A DNA stretch of 18,498 bases, taken from positions 1 to 18,498 of the forward strand of contig CAMDMN010000013.1 in NCBI GenBank assembly GCA_945901965.1, in the 5' to 3' direction. The notes beneath the pieces are model-generated. The model was not told the origin of the DNA, ran no database searches, and saw only the letters and a list, made by a program, of their open reading frames with translations. Each line of letters starts with the position of its first letter. Position 1 is the first letter of the stretch. This stretch comes from Legionella genomosp. 1 (GTDB lineage Bacteria > Pseudomonadota > Gammaproteobacteria > Legionellales > Legionellaceae). The translations under genes were made by a program, and so were the position numbers. Below, in pieces: positions 10,901 through 16,223 of this stretch.

Positions 10901-13875
10901 CCTGCAAGACTAATACCTAGTTCTTTTAACAGATTAATGACTATCTCATCGGTAATCATTGCGTTCTGATTTTTTAAAATACGCCGATAACTATGCTCCG
11001 CGAATTCTATCTGGAATTTAGAATCGACATCTAAATGATAATTAATATTATCACTTGCTTGAATAGAGAAATAAGATGTTAAAGAATCTACGAATAAAGA
11101 TAATGGTTCAATAGTATCTTTATTAGCTTCTGCTAAAGTTAAAAATTTATACTTATGTAATACAGTTTTAATGTTTGGATTTGGATTGCAGGATAAAAAA
11201 CCAGTTAATTCAGTATTGAAATTAGATATTCGGCTACTAAAACGTTCTGAATCAAATTTATTCGCATATTGATTAACAAGATAAGCCATACGAATAAAAA
11301 ATAATGAATTATCTGATAGAAAACCTTTTTCTGCGGAATTTTTTAAACCTAATTTAATAAAATTATCGAATTTTTCAAAAAATTGTGCTGATTTTTCTAC
11401 AGTTAATAAATCAACAAGTAAACTTGGTTGAAACAAATTGGCTTCAAAATAGATTTGCATCTCTTCACGCGATAATTTTTTAAGATACGAGGTAAAATAA
11501 TCTAATGTTAATTGAATTTGTGCAAACGATGTTCTTCTTAAATGGAATAATTCTCGATCTTCTAAAGTTTGGTGGTTAATTTGAAGTTGTGCGATTAATG
11601 CTTTGTCTGCAGGCTTTAGTCCTAGATGTTGCTTAAATGGTTGGGTTATTTCTGCAAAATGAGCCGGAACAATTTGAGTTTCATTATCAGGGCGTTGAGT
11701 ATTTTCATCAAGAATGGCTAAGGTTATATCTCGTTTTAAGGCAAAATGTGTTGGTTTTTTAATTACTCCATATTTATTTTCCTGAAGCAATTCAGAAAAT
11801 GTTAAAGCTTGTAATGATGCGCTACAAGTTGATATTAATGTAGGAGCTCTGGTATCTTTAGATTGTTCATCAAAGACGAGATTTTGAAATTTATTAACAC
11901 CATACTTAGATGAAAATCTTTTTGTGTAACAACCATACAATGATTCCATTTGATTTTGGAGATTAAATTTATCAATTAATGGTTTAAATTGTTGATCTAA
12001 GCTTAATTCGTTAAAATGCTTTGTAAAATAATATAAAGAAGTCACTTGGCACTTTCTTACAACATCATGAAAAGGTGAACTTACAGCCCCAAATTCATCT
12101 CTATATAATTTTTCTAATTCAGCTTTAAGTGGCTCAAAACCATTAATTAAACTTTGGTAATAAAGATAAATATCATCCCAATTTTGATAACGGTCACATT
12201 TCTTATATAAATTTCTAAGATCCTCATATCTCGCATCTAATACTGGATCATCAGTAGCCAAATAAGCTCCGTGTGGTGTTGCTGGAGCAATGGCATAAAC
12301 CATGCTAGTAACATAATTATTATAAGAGCGCTCAGCGCCTAAATTAAATGTCGCATTAATATGACTAGTCACTGCAAAAATACTAAATTTTACGACATAC
12401 ATCCTTGGAATTACCGCTCCATGTAATAGTTCATTACAACTCTTAAAATATAAGTTTTGTAATTCATTCATATAATTATAAAATGTCATTAAATCATCTT
12501 CATTCTTAATTCCTTGATAAAATTGATCTAACTCAGATGAAATTTCTTGGGGAGGCTTAGGTAGCGGCATATGAATGAAAAAATGTTCGAGTTGCTCGAA
12601 TGTGGCCATTTTTTGCCCTGTTTTTTCTAATTCCTTACAACGTTTAAGTAACTCGCTTATTTCAGCAATTAAGGTTTGATTTCCATTGACCTTAATAATT
12701 GGATCTATATTATCTTGTAGAAAATCAGTTAATTTCCCCATTATTGGTTTATATGCTACGGAATATATACTTAAATTAGTATTAATAGCAGGTGCGGCTA
12801 ATTGTCTTTTTGCAATCGGTGCGTCTTCTCTTAATTCAGATAAATATCCTAATAATTTTTTTGTTTCATCAGTTTTTTCAGTAATAGGAAATAAGTCGTT
12901 ATCAACATCTGTAGTGCTTTTTAAATTCAAAATACGTAATTGATGGCGTATTGCTTTTTTAATTTGTTTTTGACATTTGGTTTCATTAATATGATTATTA
13001 GCTCGTAATTGCGCCATATATTCATCTAAAGAATGAGCTTTAAAGCGATAAATAAATTTCCTATAATTATCAACACTATTAAATCTTGCCTTTAACATTT
13101 CATGTAAAGAATGTTGCGCGCAAGTACCAGATTGCTGTCCTGCTGTATACCATTTATCTTCTGAATCATCTGATGGTATTATTTCCCCATCTAAATAACT
13201 TAATTTTGCTATTACTGTTTTATATAAATATTCAGCCGTTATTTTAGATTTTTTATGAATTTTGCTAATTTGTAGGCTAAGTAATTCATTCATAAATGGA
13301 ATGAAATGCTCAGAGTTGATACTTTTTTTGGGGATTTTATAAGTTAACGTTGGACTAAATAATTCTTTTTCTTTATCAGAAAGCTTAGCATGATATTGAA
13401 GACCGTCCCCTGAATTATGGATAATAAATAAAGTAGAGCCATCTTCATGCTTTTTAAATTCATAAACTATGGCATGACTGCCGCCGGTTGAAAGCCAGCC
13501 TCCTGGCACCAATAAATACTCACCTTTTTTTAACTTAGAAACTTTAGATTGAATATCTTTTAAGGTAGGATCTAACGTGATGTCATTACGGTCTCTTACA
13601 GAACCAATGTGATCTTCATAGCTTGTTAACTCTGTGCAAGCAGATAATAATTGCCTTATATCCTCGGTAATTGGACCGCCTTTTTGCTCATAGACATTTA
13701 TATATTGATTAAGATAACCAATTGTATTGGCGAATTTATTTCCTTGAAGACCAACGCTTCCTACTAGAAATGGATCCGTATTTATATGGGCAAATAAACT
13801 CTCATCAATAATTATTGGTTTAGGCATTATTATACTTAAATATTTAAAGTAACTTAAATTATACACTAAATCCAT
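1927..13875 (-). CDS. Giant DUF3638/DUF3645-like protein: protease-like N-terminus, SF2-like motor, alpha-solenoid C-terminus
   Basis: This single unbroken frame encodes up to 3982 residues. Near the N-terminus are GGSHAIVYEF (His134), HNSGDG (153-158) and QQSGTCAQHSL (Cys252), which resemble a thiol-protease active site; this is inference. After a beta-rich stretch (about 1060-1290) and a TPR-like helical piece (about 1340-1365) comes an SF2-like motor: phosphate loop MGGGKSK (Lys2010), DEVH box (2152-2155), MSGTP (2462-2466), HTVGAD (2623-2628) and QGSMRMR (2652-2658). As I recall the family, DUF3638/DUF3645 proteins of fungi and some intracellular bacteria share this motif order, with MGEGKS and MRMR signatures. 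An acidic linker (about 2815-2865) precedes an alpha-solenoid with two duplicated modules (3200-3388, 3404-3592) and ~30-residue repeats to 3718. I see no signal peptide or clear membrane segment, so it is cytosolic or secreted in an unfolded state. The C-terminus is Lys-rich. The start is uncertain: Met17 (codon at 13827) fits the best promoter better, and neither start has a Shine-Dalgarno site. The substrate and biological role are unknown. Confidence 0.9.
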   Translation of the reverse strand: MDLVYNLSYFKYLSIIMPKPIIIDESLFAHINTDPFLVGSVGLQGNKFANTIGYLNQYINVYEQKGGPITEDIRQLLSACTELTSYEDHIGSVRDRNDITLDPTLKDIQSKVSKLKKGEYLLVPGGWLSTGGSHAIVYEFKKHEDGSTLFIIHNSGDGLQYHAKLSDKEKELFSPTLTYKIPKKSINSEHFIPFMNELLSLQISKIHKKSKITAEYLYKTVIAKLSYLDGEIIPSDDSEDKWYTAGQQSGTCAQHSLHEMLKARFNSVDNYRKFIYRFKAHSLDEYMAQLRANNHINETKCQKQIKKAIRHQLRILNLKSTTDVDNDLFPITEKTDETKKLLGYLSELREDAPIAKRQLAAPAINTNLSIYSVAYKPIMGKLTDFLQDNIDPIIKVNGNQTLIAEISELLKRCKELEKTGQKMATFEQLEHFFIHMPLPKPPQEISSELDQFYQGIKNEDDLMTFYNYMNELQNLYFKSCNELLHGAVIPRMYVVKFSIFAVTSHINATFNLGAERSYNNYVTSMVYAIAPATPHGAYLATDDPVLDARYEDLRNLYKKCDRYQNWDDIYLYYQSLINGFEPLKAELEKLYRDEFGAVSSPFHDVVRKCQVTSLYYFTKHFNELSLDQQFKPLIDKFNLQNQMESLYGCYTKRFSSKYGVNKFQNLVFDEQSKDTRAPTLISTCSASLQALTFSELLQENKYGVIKKPTHFALKRDITLAILDENTQRPDNETQIVPAHFAEITQPFKQHLGLKPADKALIAQLQINHQTLEDRELFHLRRTSFAQIQLTLDYFTSYLKKLSREEMQIYFEANLFQPSLLVDLLTVEKSAQFFEKFDNFIKLGLKNSAEKGFLSDNSLFFIRMAYLVNQYANKFDSERFSSRISNFNTELTGFLSCNPNPNIKTVLHKYKFLTLAEANKDTIEPLSLFVDSLTSYFSIQASDNINYHLDVDSKFQIEFAEHSYRRILKNQNAMITDEIVINLLKELGISLAGREEISVEKNYPIYQIKSRTEVLYSINLERGLIFKDNLAYRTTPVDILTHPITVKFGLNNKTSSFISADGQVTLLEDPPNDVRFIQNNYDRSGNGSNVERRGYKIQKEWTNSSGTKKWYQLNPLSSAHSKFWKIVGDTVRWDVARDGQQTTEHPWASFECMAERENLIWTCLDGQSFLVSNSRNEISYTGAYRSINKLLSLMLCENTTIFHQQLKLLEDAKFINVWTDQTKTKFEINLDRYGLNLSASSTSPITLNWEGSDYQLQTDKDPLGEGVAGSFFKSADIELMILPIQPFINTGRRSDASEYYKLQQDLGAAIPHKVIEKIIGKDEPQAWQYSGTAKFMAIKMENGQPIPSTSEEALYLCYLYLGSGQTEKAWAILEYCDKKLGGMAGTYEELQYLNWIINLLPYKLEAEDANAVKITPEYVACKLKALSLFTKYSNLDKEISIPKPKLDESTVNGLFERHQIEENRSFYCQINDVIYKNITKLQALRRELPKDYELNSLELKSLLDYYYKTVPKEEGKPTAIGALGFEWVQLHLNNLRKEYDDLAVKSDLSDYENRRKLEIEGFLAEHEGVAKTRSRLEYFVINIGLPREPKLNTSLLSTEAQKILTDFTEFRLKVKEKISTPESKLKAISDLSLDITDEKFIANLGDYIKIATTAGESELKSTLRKFCKATLIASRHTSLEDQIYNLPLMCNVLYRLIDHVLPADFYKFTELVDKVKNFNQEPITVPQLYDDTKDILVKALDLWSEIPKCSVTPVPISDSDLPRVSEWLDASVLLIKKDWKAIEDRFYLEDAANVEDESSAGHKKFAAFKELQTFAVRNLNQGNIELIIRNNEAKFSQLSEEQAAAEVLIEQFANQGPNDLILKQQMAIDVASGKHNKLDLNTILTLYFHADMERYRKETGLEDNKIMVLHDLLTTFVAKGLQLNQCQKLKEQLNVLPQEVSAHPEALYALAKTLFADNYVSVVINPALSLFQYYEKIILRKEQKKALDRLLNTDKGRYDETIEKIIMGGGKSKVILPTLAQKKATGSNLVIIEVPRALLRTNYIDLQASSSTLFNQHAVIFEFNRDSDCSIGRLEQLYNQLTATMVNKDYLVTTGDALQSLELKYLDLLLMRPDVEGKEEKEAQLIISTWEKQVILMERLVLLFKHRGDLIIDEVHQGLLLKSKLNYTFGEPNPIAKNILKYSIGLYQFLANVNIDDSLNLQDALINRTPLTDQNLIENALKQLVIQLINDVSSPLHQEISQWLAAHPGDKKLIYNYLLNQSDSIPEYIDTSASEDLKEKFAFYKEQISHILPFTLKRNQGEHYGPSKISTKTPAECMLAIPYMANNVPNERSRFANYLESINYTIQSTQITGITLDLFTIILDDWIKQARMELAEGTFDSIDRTSVAIGFQTVIKDPSIRLSDIDLENKNQLKALHKRLSHNKGLIFNLLETHILPLIKSNDNILHSDAYAHVDLVHSCQGMSGTPANHPTFHQRLHFSKDSSKGIDEYILQTITEKKPKIKIHGIDFTKTSEFISSLFSMYCAEDNVRTIIDINASFKGIDNIHVAFELAKYIQANKTKFAVPKDLKYVLFFNEKNELSALRVQENFENQEPILLGTSDPKIIDRRLNSSPEERFTYYDQAHTVGADIKQEPNAKGLVLIDQDTNFQSFLQGSMRMRALLEGNQSIDLIAPVKIASQSLADIAQNMQANEHRQLKQDNFNAAVAKMTNIIRNDLMQKLLAIDGPNCVNKKYEFLDKVRRYFIEMQSSDFYHRFGGMDQIKRTEEVLVQLKEALTRDWESLLDKDVDGIAVDKAKIIDELDKIISTALIEGTCEVEQKSSKASLGMESDVQEEVQAEVEVEAFSMKEEQEELFDPERKPEEYVSWLKKSDKLNFMDIKSICKTSDAPFIPDFSPNIIASQNFYKTFQGQSKYIGMYLKPVHALMFERDGDNIKCTLLSQQEAEELYDTVSKKTDGSCWISTTQHTVLAGKPVEGFKDSENYQLMIEQIQYFNGEFNLLLQKTYDLKWLEIDSKEKLDFFARFLFPCHETTPSDFFQVSSIVSFYRKVALYIATNPWEDYSDFNWKRKFHGCSDNEVLQFKDLAKIFNLLSKAFKDGSNLLTIDDIGAMFTIPITGLGIINNYIEQLKALKSFLENVERSYKVDKLSSKPLDLKSDALASIAPLSKDLSRIIDRTQDTEPAEINYKFLTTLMKKIPICVDHPAIILALAPNPYITGPLINKILERCTNNTTALYGFLANPGQAITAQHITTLIRSVINFDDQTLLQLANHRFLLEEHFKTVLQKSDNISIFNAIINRDSMTPAMIRTLIDGEELTEEKTSLILKQKEGIIHEDLFEILINKTNTDENLKLILNHQKSNLLTDKQLAVIISKTRNNELIRQVLEHSNAKVKTIEVILLDIPKYTVNPAHWEILASNQYIKEPLIGEIVKSCVNSKVILNNFLMNPSENITEGHIASLIKPEIRYEKQILLDLAAHRALPQEKYIDLLNALPSIDMFELVINRDDIALPLIHSLISAEELDEEKIRILLTQKKGLMDLELFTTLINQTSSEENLKMIFSHANNLLLKDEQLALIINKTKSSDFIQLILGHPNVKENAYFACARNENISDISIDIVLDKTNKQDTISIIMSNRKNTETIYQYMVKNQSTSKADLIHVIKNTKSAETISRVLEHNHLKQTEVDDFYIEILKNQATSKDDLARIAERAHNFKIFEAILDHELMQLSDSSTDLVLYKLINNHNFVSQLLDHKSKFLIDLLPKITKKAFDIKLVLAILKLNSDPLVLDNLKLEFLETALQHYLTNSGETDIKNNLNLKLILPLFKKLEESRSWLDDDILNNFIVSNLKEIYSINSAKEHEKFKVKIQHAISAMQSPEILAIKTIIDRLKNEKTSYVGGFFYSSGKEKARRIETAILAVPVEERGNILNGTSPAIIKVQEALAEHRNYFSRLIHGKAKYLNDGKVDTKDSASSYMDYKDIIAKEASKKKSP
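2722..3888 (-). repeat. About seven ~29-30-residue helical repeats in the giant protein (residues 3330-3718)
   Basis: The units follow a loose consensus: a first helix ending in L-x2-LI-x-KT, a short turn rich in Asn, Ser, Asp and Glu, and a second helix ending in ILxH. Examples are LAVIISKTRNNELIRQVLEH (residues about 3363-3382), LALIINKTKSSDFIQLILGH (about 3567-3586) and LIHVIKNTKSAETISRVLEH (about 3650-3669). The periodicity resembles ankyrin or HEAT-type stacking, but the consensus is not that of ankyrin, TPR or Sel1. These units overlap modules A and B. Confidence 0.75.
3100..3666 (-). repeat. Coding repeat module B of the giant protein (residues 3404-3592)
   Basis: This is the second copy of the ~190-residue helical module, starting NPAHWEILASN. 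It keeps the landmarks of module A in the same order: the PLI helix, FL-x-NP, AxHR, INRD, AEELDEEK, LINQT, ENLK and DEQLALIINKT. It runs directly into further ~30-residue repeats, so the whole C-terminal third reads as one alpha-solenoid. Confidence 0.85.
3712..4278 (-). repeat. Coding repeat module A of the giant protein (residues 3200-3388)
   Basis: This stretch encodes a ~190-residue helical module starting at HPAIILALAPN. It aligns without gaps to the module encoded at 3100-3666, with about 40% identity counted by eye. Shared landmarks are YI-x2-PLI near the start, INRD, EEL-x-EEK, ENLK and L-x-D-x-QLA. The offset between the modules is 204 residues. The nucleotide sequences have diverged, so the duplication is old. 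Confidence 0.85.
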
Positions 13876-13886
13876 ATTTGTGTATA
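13858..13886 (-). promoter_or_regulatory. Candidate sigma-70 promoter of the giant gene
   Basis: On the minus strand a TATACA box (13881-13886) is followed, after 17 bases, by a consensus TATAAT (13858-13863). Transcription would begin near 13850, which is downstream of the first ATG at 13875 and upstream of the ATG at 13827 (Met17, MPKPIIID). If this promoter is the real one, translation must start at Met17 after a short AT-rich leader. The surroundings are very AT-rich, so a chance match is possible. Confidence 0.4.
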
Positions 13887-13968
13887 ATTTATAATCAGAA
13901 ATGATGGGGTAATGTCGGTATAAAAAACATGGCTAACTCATCTTGTGTTCAATATATGAATGGTTTAT

Positions 13969-14042
13969 CCGGGCCATGATCGTTAGGGAGCGGAAAATTT
14001 TGATGATTCCTAAAATTCTACTCCCTAACGGTCACGGCTCGG
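13969..14042. repeat. REP-like palindrome, family 1, copy 1
   Basis: This is an imperfect inverted repeat in the 227-bp spacer between ruvA and the giant gene. The left arm begins CCGGGCCATGATCGTTAGGG and the right arm ends CCCTAACGGTCACGGCTCGG. Over the outer 24 bases about five positions mismatch, and three of those would be G-T wobbles in RNA. The AT-rich inner parts pair out of register around a small loop. The core matches the palindrome at 17579-17642, so it is a dispersed element. Placed just past the ruvA stop, it could end or protect the ruvA transcript and separate it from the giant gene. Apart from this hairpin and the candidate promoter for the giant gene, the spacer holds nothing I can identify. 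Confidence 0.85.
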
Positions 14043-14102
14043 AAAATAGAGTGCATTTTGATCAAAAAACTGATCTAATTAATGTATATAAAAATAATAA
14101 AT

Positions 14103-14696
14103 TTATTTTGCTAAAAGTTGCAATGATTGACGAATTAATTGTTCACAAGTTTTATTACCATCATCTATTTTATTAATAGCCCTGATAGCTTCTTGTGATT
14201 TGTATCCAAGTGATTCTAAAGCTTTAATTGCCTCATCTTGCTCACGGATAAAAGATTGTTTTATATCCTGATTATTGCTCATCTTTGGAATTAATAATAA
14301 AGAATCCTTCATTTCAACCACGAGCCGTTCTGCTGTTTTTTTACCGATTCCAGGCAATTTAGTAAGTAATGCGGTATCTTTTTGTTGAATACACCGTATA
14401 AAATCATCGGGACTAATGGATGATAAAATAGCAATTGCCATTTTAGGACCCACGCCATTTACCTTAATTAGCGCCCTAAATAACGCCCTCTCATCTTTTT
14501 CTAGAAATCCATACAACAATAAAGCATCTTCACGCACAATAGTATGAATATGTAATCCTATTGAGCCTTCTTTAGATTCTACTTGAAAAAAAGTTGGCAA
14601 TGATGTTTCTACGTCATAGCCGACGCCATTAACATCAACAACCAATTTTCCAGGGTTATGCTTATCAACTACTTGCCCACTTAGCCATCCAATCAT
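14103..14696 (-). CDS. ruvA: Holliday junction branch migration protein RuvA
   Basis: RuvA binds four-way DNA junctions as a tetramer, loads the RuvB motor and works with the RuvC nuclease. The protein has 197 residues, close to the usual ~200. It opens with the canonical MIGWLSGQV and an OB-fold domain I (VDVNGVGYDVE). Domain II holds two helix-hairpin-helix motifs, VNGVGPKMAIAIL and LPGIGKKTAERLV. A flexible linker leads to the C-terminal domain III (about 150-197, EAIKALESLGYKSQEA), which in the family contacts RuvB. The start codon overlaps the ruvC stop in an ATGA, with AGGAG a few bases upstream inside ruvC, so the two are translationally coupled. The ruvB gene usually found next is missing from this window. 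Confidence 0.97.
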   Translation of the reverse strand: MIGWLSGQVVDKHNPGKLVVDVNGVGYDVETSLPTFFQVESKEGSIGLHIHTIVREDALLLYGFLEKDERALFRALIKVNGVGPKMAIAILSSISPDDFIRCIQQKDTALLTKLPGIGKKTAERLVVEMKDSLLLIPKMSNNQDIKQSFIREQDEAIKALESLGYKSQEAIRAINKIDDGNKTCEQLIRQSLQLLAK

Positions 14697-15187
14697 CTTC
14701 GTCTTCTCCTAGCTAATAGTCCATTTTTCATATGGCTATGACAGATAGCCACTGCAAGTGCATCAGCCGCATCTGCTTGTGGCGAACCTTCTAACATCAA
14801 TAATTTAATAACCATATGTTTTACTTGATCTTTCTCAGCAGCACCATATCCTGCAACTGTTTGCTTCACTTCACGCGCTGCATATTCACAAACCTTTATG
14901 CGATGAGATGCACAAGCTACCATTGCAACTCCACGCGCATGTCCTAATTTTAAGGCAGAGCTCGGATTTTTATACATAAATACTTGCTCAATAGCCACTT
15001 CATCAGGTGAAAATTTTTCCATTAGTTGGCAAACTCCGTTAAAAATTTCTAATAATTTTTGACTTAATTCACCATCAGATGTCCTAATACAGCCGCTATC
15101 GATGTACGATAATTGCTGCCTATTTTCATTTATTATGCCGTAGCCGGTTATGCGAGAGCCTGGATCAATACCTAAAATTATGGTCAT
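14693..15187 (-). CDS. ruvC: Crossover junction endodeoxyribonuclease RuvC
   Basis: RuvC is the dimeric, magnesium-dependent resolvase that nicks Holliday junctions symmetrically. The four acidic catalytic residues of the RNase H-like fold are all present: Asp8 (LGIDPGSRITGYG), Glu67 (VAIEQVF), Asp139 and Asp142 (ADAADALAVA). The conserved MYKNPSSALKLGHARGVA helix is intact. It has 164 residues, slightly shorter than the E. coli protein, and ends in a run of Arg. The start is supported by GGAG eight bases upstream of the ATG. It overlaps ruvA by 4 bp. It lies 181 bp downstream of yebC, a spacer filled mainly by a large palindrome. Confidence 0.97.
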   Translation of the reverse strand: MTIILGIDPGSRITGYGIINENRQQLSYIDSGCIRTSDGELSQKLLEIFNGVCQLMEKFSPDEVAIEQVFMYKNPSSALKLGHARGVAMVACASHRIKVCEYAAREVKQTVAGYGAAEKDQVKHMVIKLLMLEGSPQADAADALAVAICHSHMKNGLLARRRRR

Positions 15188-15197
15188 TTATTCTCCG

Positions 15198-15217
15198 CTT
15201 GGTAGTCCGCTATCAAG
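15198..15217 (-). promoter_or_regulatory. Small hairpin just upstream of the ruvC ribosome-binding site
   Basis: On the minus strand CTTGATAG and CTACCAAG form an 8-bp stem (one wobble) closed by the four bases CGGA. It ends directly before the GGAG that serves the ruvC ATG. It could affect translation or transcript stability between yebC and ruvC, but a stem this short can easily arise by chance. Confidence 0.3.
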
Positions 15218-15228
15218 TCATAAATTAT

Positions 15229-15348
15229 TGTAGCCTTGATGCAGCGTAGCGTAATCAAGGTTTTCATTCCCAAAAACAAAGACCAACCGAATCCCAAGGT
15301 TTCATGTTTAAATAAACCTTGATTACGCTACGCTGCATCAAGGCTACA
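15229..15348. repeat. Long perfect palindrome, family 2, copy 1 (MITE/REP-like)
   Basis: Two arms of 35 bp, 15229-15263 and 15314-15348, are exact reverse complements. The left arm begins TGTAGCCTTGATGCAGCGTA and the right arm ends at GGCTACA. The 50-bp loop carries no reading frame of note. The outer ends (GTAG-CTTGATGCAGC) recur at 17506-17706, so this is a dispersed element. No transposase or obvious target-site duplication is present. It lies 20 bp past the yebC stop and 41 bp before ruvC; transcribed from yebC it would form a very stable hairpin that could terminate or stabilise the message. Confidence 0.9.
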
Positions 15349-15368
15349 TGAGAGTAATATACCTTGTC

Positions 15369-16085
15369 TTAAAATTGTGCGTTCGTATGCACTTCCTGAA
15401 CATCATCAAGATCTTCTAACGTATCTATTAATTTTTCTATAGATTCAGCGGTTTCAGTATCTAATGGAACAACTATATCTGCTCGCATGGTTATATGTGA
15501 ATGCTCAACTTCAAAATTTGCAGCTTGCAATGCCGCTAAGATTGCATGATATTTATCAGAAGCAGTAACTACTTCTATCTGTCCTTCTTCTACCAAAACA
15601 TCAATGGCACCGGCATCAATAGCTACATCCATAGCTTTTTCTTCATCAGGCGTTGGTGCTAGTAAAATCTCACCCTGCTCTTTAAATAAATAAGCAACTG
15701 AACCATCTGTACCTAAATTACCACCATGCTTAGTAAAAGCATGCCTTACTTCAGAAACCGTACGATTTTTATTATCAGATAAACAATCAACTAAAACTGC
15801 AGCGCCACCAGGACCATAACCTTCGTAACGCATATGGATCATATTGGCGCCATCTAAACCACCAACACCTCTTTTAATCGCATTATCAATGGTATCGCGC
15901 TTCATATTAGCTTTAAGTGCTTTAGTTATAGCATCTCTTAATCTTGAATTAGCACCTTCATCACCACCACCCATCCTCGCAGCAACTGATATTTCACGGA
16001 TTAATTTGGTAAAAATCTTCCCACGTTTTGCATCTTGTAAGCCTTTACGAAATTTAATATTTGCCCATTTACTATGCCCTGCCAT
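15369..16085 (-). CDS. yebC: YebC/PmpR-family protein (TACO1-like translation or transcription factor)
   Basis: The N-terminus MAGHSKWANIKFRKG is the family signature, and three mixed alpha/beta domains follow in the usual order. MRYEGYGPGGAAVLVD and DNKNRTVSEVRHAFTKHGGN are strongly conserved. At 238 residues it is slightly shorter than the typical 245-250. Members were first described as DNA-binding regulators. More recent work links YebC and mitochondrial TACO1 to translation through proline-rich stretches, so the precise role is left open. The start has a good ribosome-binding site (AGAGGTG, 16091-16097). In gammaproteobacteria yebC commonly precedes ruvC, as here. The promoter should lie in the 138-bp spacer shared with the divergent hmgA, which holds TATTAT and TATAT boxes on this strand. 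Confidence 0.96.
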   Translation of the reverse strand: MAGHSKWANIKFRKGLQDAKRGKIFTKLIREISVAARMGGGDEGANSRLRDAITKALKANMKRDTIDNAIKRGVGGLDGANMIHMRYEGYGPGGAAVLVDCLSDNKNRTVSEVRHAFTKHGGNLGTDGSVAYLFKEQGEILLAPTPDEEKAMDVAIDAGAIDVLVEEGQIEVVTASDKYHAILAALQAANFEVEHSHITMRADIVVPLDTETAESIEKLIDTLEDLDDVQEVHTNAQF

Positions 16086-16170
16086 TGTTACACCTCTTAG
16101 TTATTTACTTGGTTTTAAGCGATAGATATATAATATTCTCTTTCTTAACCTAAAAAAAGTGATAATTGAC

Positions 16171-16217
16171 TATAATCTAAGTGAATGCAATGATAAAACT
16201 AATAAATATTTAAGGAG
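16171..16217 (+). promoter_or_regulatory. Candidate -10 box and ribosome-binding site of hmgA
   Basis: A consensus TATAAT lies at 16171-16176 and a strong Shine-Dalgarno sequence AAGGAG at 16212-16217, six bases before the ATG at 16224. The ribosome-binding site fixes the hmgA start with confidence. The -10 box is only a candidate, because no convincing -35 box lies 16-18 bases upstream of it. Confidence 0.5.
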
Positions 16218-16223
16218 AAAAAG

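Noticed and set aside
3368..12943. Several plus-strand frames of 64-88 codons opposite the giant gene
   Set aside because: All lie wholly within the coding region on the other strand, lack ribosome-binding sites and read as low-complexity antisense translations.
1927..13875. The giant frame as an artefact of fused or frameshifted neighbouring genes
   Set aside because: The frame is uninterrupted over 11.9 kb, the motor motifs and repeats are in one phase and logical order, and no internal ribosome-binding site or domain boundary suggested separate genes.
14043..14102. Possible rho-independent terminator for ruvA made only of the AT-rich run
   Set aside because: I found no GC-rich stem immediately followed by a T run on the minus strand; the only strong hairpin nearby is the dispersed palindrome, already listed.
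13943..14176. Plus-strand 77-codon frame across the ruvA/giant-gene spacer
   Set aside because: It runs through both arms of the REP-like palindrome and into the antisense of ruvA, with no recognisable product.
15844..16125. Plus-strand 93-codon frame over the start of yebC
   Set aside because: It is antisense to the conserved YebC N-terminus.
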